Below, piece by piece: positions 1 through 9,032 of a stretch of DNA of 40,359 nt. Where the stretch lies: NCBI GenBank assembly GCA_015228815.1, contig JADGCV010000035.1, positions 1-40,359 on the forward strand, written 5' to 3'. Source of the DNA: Magnetococcales bacterium (lineage in GTDB: Bacteria > Pseudomonadota > Magnetococcia > Magnetococcales > UBA8363). Each line of letters opens with the position of its first letter. Positions within the stretch are counted from its first letter, which is position 1. The notes beneath the pieces were generated by a model. The model worked only from the letters and a program-made list of their open reading frames with translations. It was not told the origin of the DNA and did no database searches. The position numbers and the translations under genes are program-made.

Positions 1-64
1 TCCAAAATCTGGCAGGGTGAACCAATCGGAAGGGGCACTCTGGAATTCCAATAATTTGGTGTTG

Positions 65-105
65 TGTCCCCGGAATTTCGCAAACCTTTTTGGTGCGTGG
101 GGACA
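65..105. repeat. Inverted repeat, possible REP/RAYT-type flank
   Basis: A 7-base arm TGTCCCC at 65-71 is matched by GGGGACA at 99-105 with a 27-base spacer. The left arm is part of a TGTCCCCGGAATT string that I associate, from memory, with sequences flanking REP-associated (IS200-like) tyrosine transposases. No transposase gene is visible in the window. The rest of 1-253 shows no convincing gene; the short open frames there have no ribosome binding site and no recognisable sequence. Confidence 0.25.
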
Positions 106-253
106 GGGTGTGAGCGGCAGTGTTGACTCATTACGGATTGAACTGCGTCGGAAAGGGTAATGGCCGAAGTTCCGGCACCACCGCCCCCGCCACCTGCCGC
201 AGGCGAGGACCCAACGGAACGGAAGGTTCGGATTCTTGGGAAAGGGGGAGGGG

Positions 254-338
254 TGGTGCGGATGGCCGGACTCGAACCGGCACGGCTTTCGCCACTGCCC
301 CCTCAAGACAGCGTGTCTACCAGTTCCACCACATCCGC
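254..338 (-). tRNA. tRNA-Leu (anticodon GAG)
   Basis: Read on the minus strand, the 85-base sequence starts GCGGATG and ends CATCCGC followed by an encoded CCA, giving a perfect 7-bp acceptor stem. The D-arm contains TGGTAGACACG. The anticodon stem CTGTC/GGCAG closes the loop TTGAGGG, so the anticodon is GAG (leucine CUC/CUU codons). There is a class II variable arm, and the T-arm is GCCGG TTCGAGT CCGGC. The short variable arm and overall layout match bacterial tRNA-Leu(GAG). The gene points away from murI. Confidence 0.95.
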
Positions 339-421
339 GTCTGGTATAAAGCAAACTAACAGACCCGGTGGTGGATGGCAACCGTTTTCATTGCCATCAT
401 TTCCCGCTACACTCTTTCGCC

Positions 422-1237
422 ATGAGTTATCCTTATGACCATCGGCCCATTGGCCTGTTCGACTCCGGAGTTGGCGGGCTGACTGTCCTTCATGAACTGC
501 TTGCCCGGTTTCCCCAGGAGACGTTCATTTACCTGGGGGACACGGCGCGGGTCCCCTATGGAACGAAATCTCCTGCCACGGTGCAGCGCTATACCATCCA
601 GGTGGCGGAGTTTTTGTTGCGGATGGATGTCAAATGTCTGGTGGCTGCCTGCAATACCGCATCGGCGTTGGGACTGCCGGCGTTGCGTGCCCATTGTGCC
701 ACACCGGCGATCGGTGTGATCGAACCGGGTTGCAAGGCGGCGGTGGGAGCACTGGGGGCGGGAGGGGGAAAGGTTGGTGTGATTGGCACCCACGCCACCA
801 TTGCCAGCGATGCCTATGCCAGAACCTTGAACCTGTTGCTTCCTGAATGTCCGGTACGTTCGCTTTCGTGCCCCCTGTTCGTGCCGGTGGTCGAGGAAGG
901 ATGGACCGCCTATCCTTCGACCCACCTTTTGATCCGGGAAAGCCTGCAACCGTTGATCGATGATCCGGTCGATGTGCTGATCCTGGGGTGTACCCACTAT
1001 CCCATTCTGAAGCCCCAGATCGCCCAGGTGTTGGGACCGCGGACCCTTCTGGTGGATTCGGCGCAGGCAGTGGCAGTCGAACTCAACCGCTTGTTGGGCT
1101 CGGGAATCGTTCTTCCCTCCTCCCGCAGGGAATCGGTTCGCTTCCATGTGACCGATGCCGCCCCCCGATTTCGGGAAGTGGCCTCCCGTTTTCTGCCGCT
1201 ACTGGAAATCGATTCGGTCGAAGTGGTCGATCTGTAG
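422..1237 (+). CDS. murI: Glutamate racemase MurI
   Basis: This cytoplasmic enzyme interconverts L- and D-glutamate and supplies D-Glu for peptidoglycan. The 271-residue protein has the family's usual length and shows DSGVGGLTV near residue 14, the first catalytic cysteine in CNTAS (Cys77) and the second in GCTHYP (Cys190), the two-cysteine pair expected for cofactor-independent racemases. I chose the ATG at 422 because it puts the protein start just before IGLFDSGVGG; the open frame extends back to 368 but that extension has no family resemblance. There is no strong Shine-Dalgarno. It is the first of a run of plus-strand housekeeping genes, 172 bases before folC. Confidence 0.95.
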   Translation: MSYPYDHRPIGLFDSGVGGLTVLHELLARFPQETFIYLGDTARVPYGTKSPATVQRYTIQVAEFLLRMDVKCLVAACNTASALGLPALRAHCATPAIGVIEPGCKAAVGALGAGGGKVGVIGTHATIASDAYARTLNLLLPECPVRSLSCPLFVPVVEEGWTAYPSTHLLIRESLQPLIDDPVDVLILGCTHYPILKPQIAQVLGPRTLLVDSAQAVAVELNRLLGSGIVLPSSRRESVRFHVTDAAPRFREVASRFLPLLEIDSVEVVDL

Positions 1238-1409
1238 CAAGGTGTGGCGGTGCGTCGAAAAGACGACCTATCCTGCCGCACTGGCGCATATCATGCAATC
1301 TCTATCAATAATGGGACCGGGTTGTTCCCTCCTGGAGCGGTTTTTGGCCCGTTTCCAAGCGTTCTCTTCCTTGGTATTTCTATTTTTCTTCCGTTTCGGA
1401 AAAAACGCC

Positions 1410-2729
1410 ATGATGTCACCTTTAACCCAGGTTCTTGACCGGATGGCATTGGCCACGGTGCCAGGGATTCATCTCGGTTTGGACCGGGTCGAGGCGCTTC
1501 TGGAACGTCTGGGTCATCCCGAGCGGGAGATTCGGGCAATCCATGTGGCGGGGACCAACGGCAAGGGTTCGGTGATCGCCTTTCTCGAAGCGATGCTTTT
1601 GGCCCAGGGGGTTTGTGTCGCCACCTATACGTCACCCCATCTGGTCCGGTTCAATGAACGGTTTCGGATTCAGGGGCGGGATGTCAATGACGAACCGATC
1701 GCCCGCGCTTTGGAGCGGGTGTTGGCGGCGGCGGGTGACATCCCCGCCACTTGGTTCGAGAAAATTACCGTCGCGGCGTTTTTGTTGTTCGTCGATCAGG
1801 GATTTGGCCGGAGGGGTGCGGACCGGCCATCGGATTGGGGATTGGTGCTGCTGGAGACGGGAATGGGGGGGCGATTGGATGCGACCAACGTGGTGGCTCC
1901 CCTGATGACCCTGATCACCGCCATCGGCCTGGATCATACGACCGAACTGGGGACGGACATCGTGACCATCGCCGGCGAGAAGGGGGGTATCATGAAAAAA
2001 AACGTCCCGGCCCTGACCAGTTGTGGCCCCGGTCCGGCCCAGGATCTCCTCCTGTCCCGCGGACGTGCCATCGATGCCCCGGTTTTTCTTCCGGGACGGG
2101 ACTATCGTTTCGATGTTCCGGAAATGGGGGGCGAATGGCGGTTCGAAGACGACCGGGGAGGGATCGAGCTGCCGCTTCCGGGACTTCCAGGACGGCATCA
2201 ATTTGAAAATGCCGCGCTTGCCGTGGCGGCAGCGCGGCGTCTGGCGGATCGGGGCATCGATATTTCTTCCCAGGCAATCGCGGCGGGATTGACCGGGGTT
2301 CGCTGGCCCGGACGCCTGGAACGGGTACCGGGAAATCCCGACCTGCTTCTCGACGGCGCCCACAACCCTTTGGGAATGACGGCATTGACCCGATTCCTCG
2401 ATGATGACCCGCATCTTCCGGGACGGCGTACCGTGATCTTTTCGGCGTTGCGGGACAAAAACATTCATTCCATGATCGACATCCTGGCTCCCTCGGTACA
2501 CAGGGCGGTCGCGGTGATGGTGGGGGCGGGACGAGGATGTCCGACGGATGTCCTTGCCTCTTTGTGGCGCAAATCTGGCAAGGAGTCTTTTGAAGCCGTG
2601 GATTTTGCCGATGCCTGGTCCCGGGCCCTGGCGGTGACCCCCGCCGGGGGACAAATCGTGGTCACGGGTTCGTTATATCTGGTGGGACAGGTACGTTCCC
2701 TGTTAGACTCCCGACGGTCTCGGGTGTGA
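1410..2729 (+). CDS. folC: Bifunctional folylpolyglutamate/dihydrofolate synthase FolC
   Basis: This enzyme adds glutamate to dihydropteroate and to folates using ATP, in the cytoplasm. The 439-residue protein has the Mur-ligase-type P-loop AGTNGKGS at residues 47-54, the following SPHLVRFNER segment, the ETGMGGRLDATN substrate/ATP motif and the LDGAHNP motif of the C-terminal ligase domain. Two adjacent ATGs (1410, 1413) are possible starts; the frame is open upstream to 1155, inside murI, but that stretch reads as unrelated sequence. The length is normal for the family. It lies between murI and lptD; in many proteobacteria folC sits in other operons, so this neighbourhood is lineage specific. 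Confidence 0.94.
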   Translation: MMSPLTQVLDRMALATVPGIHLGLDRVEALLERLGHPEREIRAIHVAGTNGKGSVIAFLEAMLLAQGVCVATYTSPHLVRFNERFRIQGRDVNDEPIARALERVLAAAGDIPATWFEKITVAAFLLFVDQGFGRRGADRPSDWGLVLLETGMGGRLDATNVVAPLMTLITAIGLDHTTELGTDIVTIAGEKGGIMKKNVPALTSCGPGPAQDLLLSRGRAIDAPVFLPGRDYRFDVPEMGGEWRFEDDRGGIELPLPGLPGRHQFENAALAVAAARRLADRGIDISSQAIAAGLTGVRWPGRLERVPGNPDLLLDGAHNPLGMTALTRFLDDDPHLPGRRTVIFSALRDKNIHSMIDILAPSVHRAVAVMVGAGRGCPTDVLASLWRKSGKESFEAVDFADAWSRALAVTPAGGQIVVTGSLYLVGQVRSLLDSRRSRV

Positions 2730-2811
2730 CGACAAAGAACGTTCGTTACGGTCATCCGCCTGTTTTTTTTCGTTATGTCTTTCGCGAAATGAATTCCATC
2801 AATCGCACTTC

Positions 2812-5049
2812 ATGAAGGCTTCCTCGATGGTTCGGCACTGTATCGACCCGTTCGACGCCGACAAGACGATCCGGCCCCGATCGATTTCTCGGGGTTGGGT
2901 CCTTGGCCTGGCCGCGTTTCTGACACTGGCCGCCGGAATGGGACAGGCGGAGGATCAACCGGAAAAACCCATGGATGTCCATGCCGATTCCCTGGATATG
3001 GATCGGGAAAATCAGGGCATCGTCGCCAGAGGAAACGTCCGGATCCTCCAGGGGGAGGCGTTGGAACTCAAGGCGGATGAGGCGGGGTATTCCGGGGTCA
3101 GCCGCGAGCTTCGCGCCAAGGGCAACATTCATCTTCTGCACCAGGGAAACCGCTTTACCAGCGAGCAGGCGGTCTACAATACCCAAACCCGGAGTGGTCA
3201 TCTCGACGCGGTGACCATGGACATGGCCGGCGAGGGGGGACGTGGCGGTGCCAGGGGGGTTGATCTCAACGGTCCCGACACCCTGCGGATGGAAGAGGCC
3301 TGGTACACCCAGTGCGAATGCGATCCCCCTCCATGGAAACTTTCCGCCGGCGAAATCGACATCGACCGCAAGGAAAATTCCCTGATTGCCCGGGATGTCC
3401 GGTTCCATGTCGGCGAGATTCCCATCGCCTGGTTGCCCTGGTGGGAACAACCCGTGGACAAGCAGCGAAAGAGTGGGTTTCTCACCCCGGACATTCGTAC
3501 CGGAGACAGCAATGGTTTCGAGCTCGAAGTTCCCTATTATTTCAATCTGGCCGCGCAACAGGACCTGACTCTGGCGGTTCGTCCCATTACCCGCAGGGGG
3601 GTCATGGGAAAGATGCAATACCGTTATCTCGGTCTGGGATACGAAGGTGGGATCCAAACCCAGCAAATCCAGGACAACCTTGAGGATACGTGGCGCGGGT
3701 TGACCACGTTTGACCACAAGGGGCGGAAGTGGGGGTGGGATCTGACCGCCCGCGGGGAACACAGCCAGACCCGCGACTATATCAACGATTTTCATCAGAA
3801 TCTGGTCGAAACCTCGGCGCGACGGCTTGAATCCCATGTGACTGCGGCGCGCAACGTCATTCACGATGACGGTTTTTCCGCCTTTCGCATTGGGGCGCGA
3901 TGGAATCAGGACCTGGAGGCGACCGATGACCGGTTCACGGTTCAGAGTCTTCCTTTTGCCGTCTACAGCGACAGTCAACCCCTCAATGCCCTTCCCGATG
4001 GCTGGATTTTTGACGGCCTTGACGGCAATCGCTGGCGTTTGCAGCGGGAATTTCATCTGGATCATTTCTATCAGCAATCGGGAGACGCGGTTCAGCGCTT
4101 TGATGCCGCTCCGGCGGTGGCGTATTCTCGGGAACTGGGGGTTTTCCGGCTCGACCTGCGTGGACAACTGCGTGAAACGGCGTACATGATCCAGGGTGAT
4201 CCGGCGCAGACGGGGATGGATCTCGAAAGTACCCAGCACCGGGAATCCTCGACGGTGAGCGCGGGCGTTTCGAGTCGTTTGTTCCGCGCCTATCCCGGCT
4301 TCGCGATCCATACCCTGGAACCCCGGATCGAATATGCCCATAGCGCCGCGACCGATCAGAGCCTGCTGCCCAACTACGACGCCACCCAGAGATATTTTGC
4401 CTTTTCCAATCTGTTCGGCGATTCGCTCTTCTCCGGACTGGATCGGATCAGCGTCGGGCATCGTATCGGCTATGCCCTGACCTCGCGTCTGCTCAACCAT
4501 GGCGCTGCCGATGCCTTGTGGCAGAGCGCGGAGGTGAGTCTTGGTCAGCGTTGGGCGCCCGAAGGATCCCGTGAATACCAGCAGGGCGAGGATTTTTCAC
4601 AGGTGGTATCGGCCATGGGGTTGCGTCTGCGTGGTGGTTGGGAGATCGATGCCACCAACCGTTACGACCCCGATGTCCAGGAAATCGAAAATACTTCTGT
4701 CCGTCTGTCGCTGTTTCATACACGCAGGGACAGCATTGCCCTGGGATACCATTACAATCAGCCTTCGCCAACGGGGGTGATGATGGAAAACACGGGATCG
4801 CTCCTGGAAGATGCCGTGATCGATACCCATCTTGGTTTGAACGAACAATGGTCCTGGAGCCAGGAGGCAAGTTATTCCCTGAATCAGAATACCATCAAGA
4901 GTTGGCGGACGGGGCTTGCCTACGAGCATCAATGTTGGAAGTTGAGCCTCGAAGGGGGACGCAACCTGGCCCATGATACCGACAATCATGGTGGCGGGTT
5001 CATTGGGTTGTTTCTTGGACTGAAAGGGATCGGCGATTATGGGGTCTGA
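2812..5049 (+). CDS. lptD: LPS-assembly protein LptD
   Basis: LptD is the outer-membrane barrel that, with LptE, inserts lipopolysaccharide into the outer leaflet. The 745-residue precursor has a basic start and a hydrophobic core ending in AGMGQA-ED (signal peptide, about residues 1-46), a periplasmic OstA/LptA-like jellyroll domain (about 50-200, with VHADSLDMDRENQGIVARG), the diagnostic CECDPPPWKLSAGEIDID segment near 165-185, and a beta-barrel to the C-terminus. A Cys-x-Cys pair near the jellyroll and a single cysteine in the last barrel part could form the inter-domain disulfides known in E. coli LptD. It overlaps or abuts surA, whose product is the chaperone for LptD folding, so the pairing makes functional sense. 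Confidence 0.95.
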   Translation: MKASSMVRHCIDPFDADKTIRPRSISRGWVLGLAAFLTLAAGMGQAEDQPEKPMDVHADSLDMDRENQGIVARGNVRILQGEALELKADEAGYSGVSRELRAKGNIHLLHQGNRFTSEQAVYNTQTRSGHLDAVTMDMAGEGGRGGARGVDLNGPDTLRMEEAWYTQCECDPPPWKLSAGEIDIDRKENSLIARDVRFHVGEIPIAWLPWWEQPVDKQRKSGFLTPDIRTGDSNGFELEVPYYFNLAAQQDLTLAVRPITRRGVMGKMQYRYLGLGYEGGIQTQQIQDNLEDTWRGLTTFDHKGRKWGWDLTARGEHSQTRDYINDFHQNLVETSARRLESHVTAARNVIHDDGFSAFRIGARWNQDLEATDDRFTVQSLPFAVYSDSQPLNALPDGWIFDGLDGNRWRLQREFHLDHFYQQSGDAVQRFDAAPAVAYSRELGVFRLDLRGQLRETAYMIQGDPAQTGMDLESTQHRESSTVSAGVSSRLFRAYPGFAIHTLEPRIEYAHSAATDQSLLPNYDATQRYFAFSNLFGDSLFSGLDRISVGHRIGYALTSRLLNHGAADALWQSAEVSLGQRWAPEGSREYQQGEDFSQVVSAMGLRLRGGWEIDATNRYDPDVQEIENTSVRLSLFHTRRDSIALGYHYNQPSPTGVMMENTGSLLEDAVIDTHLGLNEQWSWSQEASYSLNQNTIKSWRTGLAYEHQCWKLSLEGGRNLAHDTDNHGGGFIGLFLGLKGIGDYGV

Positions 5050-5080
5050 GGTTTCCAGGAGTTCCAGGGAAAATGGGACG

Positions 5081-6673
5081 ATGATTTCCGGCGTCCGCGG
5101 GTTCGGGATGGGCGCTGGTTGGGACCGCCGGGTTGGGGTTTTGTCGTTGCTGGCGTTCCTGGCTTGGTTTTTTGTGGCGGCGCGGGTGGTTGACGCAGCC
5201 GACCCGAGGGATCGGATGGAACATCCGGGCAGAATTCAGGGGCAACCGGTCACGTCCCAGGAGTCCAAGGGGTCCGCAACGGGATCTTCGTCGGGCACGT
5301 CTCGGGTCTTTCGGGCGGTTCCGGAAAAGGAGAAGGATAACGGACGTGTCCAGGATGGATCTCGGGCCGTTTCCGGGGATGCCCCATCTTCCGCATCCGG
5401 GGAGACGGTCTTGCAGGGCGGGCCATTGGATCGGATTGTCGCGGTTGTCGAGGCCCAGGTCATCAGCGATCAACCGGTTCAACCCCAGATCATCACCTTG
5501 TCGGAGGTGGACGATCTGATTACCCCGGCGCTTGAAAAATTGCGCGCAAAGGGGGAGGAATTCGACCTGGAGGCGCTCAGAAAGCGGGGACTGGATGAAT
5601 TGATCGTCCGCAAATTGCGCGACCAGAAGGCGGCGCAGTTGGGGGTGACCGTGACGGATGACGACATCGATGACATCATCGGTCAGTTGGAACGAAAAAA
5701 CAAACTGCCACCCGGTGGACTTCCCGATGCCTTGCGGCGGGAAGGGATCGATTATGCTCGTTACCGCAGGCAGTTGAACGATCAGATTCTTGAAAGCCGG
5801 TTGATGAAACGGGTCATTCATCCTCTGATTTCCGTTACCGACGACGAGATGCGCCTTCTTTTCGAGCAGATGGCGCGGGATCAGAGCCGGGAAGAGGAAA
5901 TCCACCTTGGACAGATTCTCTTGGAGGTCCCATCCGGAGCGACGTTCGATGAGGTCGATCGGTTGCGGGAGAAGGCGTTGGACATGGCCCGGTCGTTGCG
6001 CGAGGGCAAGAGTCTGGCCGCTTTGGCGAGTCAGTTTTCCAGTGACTCCTCGGGCCTGAGTGGCGGCGACATGGGATGGTTCAAAAAGGGTGATTTGCCC
6101 GAGAACCTGGAGCGTGCGGTATTTCATCTGGACAAGGAGGAGGTATCCGAACCGCTTCGTTCTCCCCAGGGGTTTCATATTTTCAAGATGCTTGACCGGC
6201 GTTTGCGGGAGGTCGGTCTGGAGTCGCGTCCGGGGGGCGAGCGGTTCAAGGCGCGACATATTCTTGTCAAGGTCGATGCCAACCGTTCCGAGGAAGCGGC
6301 GCGGGCGCGGATCGAGGAGGTCCGACGGAAGATCGAGGATGGCGAACCGTTCGAAAAATGGGCCGCCGAGGTGTCCGAGGATGCCAACTCTGCCCGTGAT
6401 GGCGGTCATTTGGGGTGGTTCGAGCGGGGGGCGATGGTCGAGGCCTTTGACAAGGCGACGGGCGCCCTCAAAAAGGGGGAGGTCAGCGCCCCGGTTCGCA
6501 CTCCGTTTGGCTGGCATCTGATCAAGCTGGAGGACAGGGAATCCTTGAGCCCCAGTTCGTTCGAGGCGCAAAAGCCGATGCTTGAACAACGCCTTCTTGC
6601 CACCAAGGCCAAGGATCGCTACAAGCAATGGCTGCGGGATTTGCGCCTGCGGGCCTTCGTGGAATTTCCTTGA
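5081..6673 (+). CDS. surA: Periplasmic chaperone/peptidyl-prolyl isomerase SurA
   Basis: SurA escorts unfolded outer-membrane proteins, LptD included, across the periplasm. The 530-residue precursor has an n-region, a hydrophobic stretch LSLLAFLAWFFVAARVVDA (signal peptide), a low-complexity Ser/Gly-rich segment, a SurA N-terminal domain (about 105-235) and two parvulin domains at roughly 272-373 and 387-485; each carries the GGDMGWF or GGHLGWF and FGWHLIK-type signatures. I prefer the ATG at 5081, which has AGGGA upstream and a compact signal peptide. An in-frame ATG at 5039 overlaps the lptD stop and would add 14 residues. The stop overlaps the proposed TTG start of pdxA. The linker after the signal peptide is longer than in E. 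coli SurA. Confidence 0.93.
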   Translation: MISGVRGFGMGAGWDRRVGVLSLLAFLAWFFVAARVVDAADPRDRMEHPGRIQGQPVTSQESKGSATGSSSGTSRVFRAVPEKEKDNGRVQDGSRAVSGDAPSSASGETVLQGGPLDRIVAVVEAQVISDQPVQPQIITLSEVDDLITPALEKLRAKGEEFDLEALRKRGLDELIVRKLRDQKAAQLGVTVTDDDIDDIIGQLERKNKLPPGGLPDALRREGIDYARYRRQLNDQILESRLMKRVIHPLISVTDDEMRLLFEQMARDQSREEEIHLGQILLEVPSGATFDEVDRLREKALDMARSLREGKSLAALASQFSSDSSGLSGGDMGWFKKGDLPENLERAVFHLDKEEVSEPLRSPQGFHIFKMLDRRLREVGLESRPGGERFKARHILVKVDANRSEEAARARIEEVRRKIEDGEPFEKWAAEVSEDANSARDGGHLGWFERGAMVEAFDKATGALKKGEVSAPVRTPFGWHLIKLEDRESLSPSSFEAQKPMLEQRLLATKAKDRYKQWLRDLRLRAFVEFP

Positions 6674-7698
6674 TCGCGGTTTCCATGGGGGATCCTGCCG
6701 GCATTGGGCCGGAGCTGGTTCTGCGTGGCTTTTCTCCACTGCCGCGTCGGGTTCATGTGGGGGATCCCGAGGTCTACAGGAAGATGGCGCGGCATTTTCA
6801 TCTTGATCTGGAAATGGTCGAGGTCGCTTCTCCCGAGATGGCGGCAACGTTGCCGGGGCATGTTTTTTCCATTCTGCCTGTCGAAGGGGGCGGGGCTGTG
6901 GAGAAATGGCTTCCTGGCCATCCCGATCCCCGTTTTGCCGCGGCGACGGTCAACAGTATTCTTTCGTGTTGCCGGCTGGCCCAGGCGGGTCGGGTCATGG
7001 CGATGGTGACGCCCCCCATCAATAAAAGTGTCTTGCATGCGGCGGGATATTCCTTTCCGGGGCATACCGAACTCATCGGTTCCTGCGCTGGATCTCTTCA
7101 TCCGGTGATGATGTTGACCGGTCGGGGGTTGCGGGTGGTGCCGGTGACGATCCATCAATCCCTGGCCAGTGTCTCTTCGACCCTGACTCGGGATGCCGTT
7201 GAACAATGTATCATGACCACATGGCAGGCGTTGATCGACGATTTTGCCATCGCCCGGCCTCGGGTGACTGTTGCCGGTCTCAATCCCCATGCCGGCGAGG
7301 GGGGGATTTTTGGTCACGAGGAAGAGAAATTGTTGATTCCTGTCTGTGACCGTTTGCGACACGTTTTGGGTCCAGGCCTGGTGGGACCGCTTCCGGCCGA
7401 TACTCTTTTTCACGAGCGGGCGCGTGCTTCCTATGATGCCGTTGTGTTGATGTATCACGATCAGGCGTTGATTCCCCTTAAAATGCTGGCTTTTGGCGAG
7501 GCGGTCAATGTCACTTTGGGATTGCCGTTCATCCGCACCAGTGTGGATCATGGGACTGCCTATGACATTGCCGGGCGGGGGGTGGCGGATGGACGTTCCT
7601 ATCGGGAGGCGCTCGGGTTGGCCGGGATCCTGTCGGCCAACCGAAAAAAAATTATTGAAAAAAAAAAGGGGTCTGGGGGATTGCCCCCAGGGTTTTGA
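6670..7698 (+). CDS. pdxA: 4-hydroxythreonine-4-phosphate dehydrogenase PdxA
   Basis: PdxA oxidises 4-phosphohydroxy-L-threonine in pyridoxal phosphate synthesis (DXP-dependent route). The protein opens with IAVSMGDPAGIGPE, and has the three metal-binding histidines in VTIHQ (His162), LNPHAGEGG (His207) and YHDQALIPLK (His263), close to His166/211/266 of E. coli. The likely start is a TTG at 6670 whose last bases form the surA stop (TTGA overlap); ATG 6685 would cut into the conserved start and ATG 6628 lies inside surA. The predicted 342-residue chain is longer than E. coli's 329 because the last 15-17 residues (KKIIEKKKGSGGLPPGF) are encoded by a dispersed repeat that overlies the 3' end. 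Confidence 0.93.
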   Translation: MIAVSMGDPAGIGPELVLRGFSPLPRRVHVGDPEVYRKMARHFHLDLEMVEVASPEMAATLPGHVFSILPVEGGGAVEKWLPGHPDPRFAAATVNSILSCCRLAQAGRVMAMVTPPINKSVLHAAGYSFPGHTELIGSCAGSLHPVMMLTGRGLRVVPVTIHQSLASVSSTLTRDAVEQCIMTTWQALIDDFAIARPRVTVAGLNPHAGEGGIFGHEEEKLLIPVCDRLRHVLGPGLVGPLPADTLFHERARASYDAVVLMYHDQALIPLKMLAFGEAVNVTLGLPFIRTSVDHGTAYDIAGRGVADGRSYREALGLAGILSANRKKIIEKKKGSGGLPPGF

Positions 7699-7858
7699 CT
7701 TTGTTTTTGACTTTGTTTTTCCACGCCCCCTTTCACCCGAAGCAAGATTCCCGCGTGGTTTTTGCGAAAAGATCGGGACGCATTGCCGGTTCTGCATGAC
7801 CAGGGGCGAAGCCCCTGGACCCCACCAGGGGCTTCGCCCCTGGACCCGTAATAATTTC
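7648..7858. repeat. Hairpin-rich dispersed repeat, possible MITE
   Basis: A 27-base block AAAATTATTGAAAAAAAAAA plus GGGGTCT (7648-7674) recurs with one mismatch at 40285-40311. It leads into hairpin CTGGGGG-ATTG-CCCCCAG (7673-7690). About 110 bases on, two hairpins lie in tandem, CCAGGGGC-GAA-GCCCCTGG (7800-7818) and CCAGGGGC-TTC-GCCCCTGG (7825-7843), the second being the reverse complement of the first. The right edge read on the minus strand is AAATTATTACGGGTCC, an imperfect inverted version of the left edge. Together these look like a non-autonomous element with terminal inverted repeats. The left end overlaps the pdxA coding sequence. Confidence 0.55.
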
Positions 7859-7927
7859 TTTGCCCCAGGTTTCATTATTTGTCAGAATTGCGCCGATTTT
7901 TCTCGACGATTTCGAAGGGGGGAAATA

Positions 7928-8527
7928 ATGATGGAACTGGATTATTTGAAGTCGATCATGGACCTGATACGAGACAACAGGTTTGACGATGCCTGGGATG
8001 TCATCGACCACGTGTTGCAAACCGAGCCGGAACGGGTGGCACAATGGTATCTTCTGTCACGTTTCATCGCTTGTGGCGATCAACCATTCAGTCGGGAGGT
8101 GCGGGGGTCGCTGGGTGAGATCAGCCGTGCGGCTTTGCGGGCGTTCGATGGTATTCTTGAAGGATTGGAGGCCTATGTCCCGGAGGCGGTTGCCATCGAG
8201 AATGCAAGGAATGCGACGATGACCCGTCTGGAGAAATTTTTGGCGACGATCCGGGAGGTGGGACACTGTAAGGAGACTGGGACGAAAGAGCTTCGATATC
8301 GGGAAGAGGAACCGTTGCTGCGTTTTCTCGAACGGATGCGACTGGAGAAATTGGCCCGAATGGATCCGGCCAAACGAATCGAACTTCGTCTGGATGGTCT
8401 GCGCCGTCGCATGAAAATACAGAGCGACGCCCTCCCAGAGGTCGGCAGGCATCGCCTTGCGGATCGTTTGATCGCTTTTGGCGGGACGCTTCGCGAAGAA
8501 GGAAAAAAAGGGGTACGACATGTCTGA
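7928..8527 (+). CDS. Hypothetical protein, TPR-like N-terminus
   Basis: I do not recognise this 199-residue protein. It begins [20 protein letters not shown] and continues with a helical segment ([28 protein letters not shown]) that has the spacing of a tetratricopeptide-like helix pair. The second half is rich in Arg, Lys, Glu and Leu and probably alpha-helical or coiled. There is no signal peptide or membrane segment. The start at ATG 7928 (or 7931) has a good GGGGGAA Shine-Dalgarno; the frame is open further upstream only through the repeat and pdxA. Its end overlaps the aroQ start by 8 bases, so the two are probably translated together. It may be a scaffold or regulator, but there is no direct evidence. 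Confidence 0.75.
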   Translation: MMELDYLKSIMDLIRDNRFDDAWDVIDHVLQTEPERVAQWYLLSRFIACGDQPFSREVRGSLGEISRAALRAFDGILEGLEAYVPEAVAIENARNATMTRLEKFLATIREVGHCKETGTKELRYREEEPLLRFLERMRLEKLARMDPAKRIELRLDGLRRRMKIQSDALPEVGRHRLADRLIAFGGTLREEGKKGVRHV

Positions 8528-9032
8528 TTCCCGGTGGCGATTTCTGGTTTTGAATGGTCCCAATCTGAATCTTCTGGGACGTCGCGAACCATCGATCTAT
8601 GGCGCGGCCACCCTGGAAGAGATCGAACGCGATTGCCGCAAGGCGGCGCTGGAATGGGGCGTGGACCTTGATTTTTTTCAGAGCAACCATGAAGGGGCGC
8701 TTCTTGATCGGATCGGAGCCGCCCTGGGAATGGTCGATATGATCATCATCAATCCCGCCGCGTTGACCCATACCTCGGTCGGACTGCGCGATGCCTTGCT
8801 GGCGGTCGGAATTCCCGTCATCGAGGTCCATCTTTCGAACGTTTACCGCCGAGAACCGTTTCGCCATCATTCCTACATCGCCGATATTGCCCTTGGTCAG
8901 ATTGCAGGATTGGGGGCGATCGGATATCGTCTGGCGATCGAGGCGGGGATTGGGTATCTCGATCGTTCGGTGGCTGAAAAAAACATGGAAAATCATGGCT
9001 ATCCACCGGGAAAGGGAAGGGATCGCCAATGA
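8520..9032 (+). CDS. aroQ: Type II 3-dehydroquinate dehydratase AroQ
   Basis: This enzyme dehydrates 3-dehydroquinate to 3-dehydroshikimate in the shikimate pathway. The 170-residue protein shows the type II signature [18 protein letters not shown] with catalytic Tyr27 and Arg22, the [12 protein letters not shown] segment (Asn79) and [17 protein letters not shown] with the catalytic His104. It is slightly longer than the usual 145-150 residues because of a polar C-terminal tail (after [12 protein letters not shown]). The ATG at 8520 overlaps the end of the previous gene, and its stop overlaps the start of the next (ATGA), so it sits in a translationally coupled set. Confidence 0.96.
   Translation: MSDSRWRFLVLNGPNLNLLGRREPSIYGAATLEEIERDCRKAALEWGVDLDFFQSNHEGALLDRIGAALGMVDMIIINPAALTHTSVGLRDALLAVGIPVIEVHLSNVYRREPFRHHSYIADIALGQIAGLGAIGYRLAIEAGIGYLDRSVAEKNMENHGYPPGKGRDRQ

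Noticed and set aside
120-438. Overlapping short plus-strand frames at the left end
   Set aside because: They run through the tRNA-Leu gene and the murI start and have no ribosome binding site.
2773-4500. 575-codon minus-strand frame opposite lptD
   Set aside because: Antisense shadow; no recognisable motif or ribosome binding site.
5000-6847. 615-codon minus-strand frame opposite surA
   Set aside because: Another antisense shadow in high-GC DNA; the plus-strand surA has complete domain signatures.
7800-7843. Tandem CCAGGGGC hairpins considered as a CRISPR array
   Set aside because: Only two units, reverse complements of each other and separated by 6 bases; no regular spacers and no cas genes.
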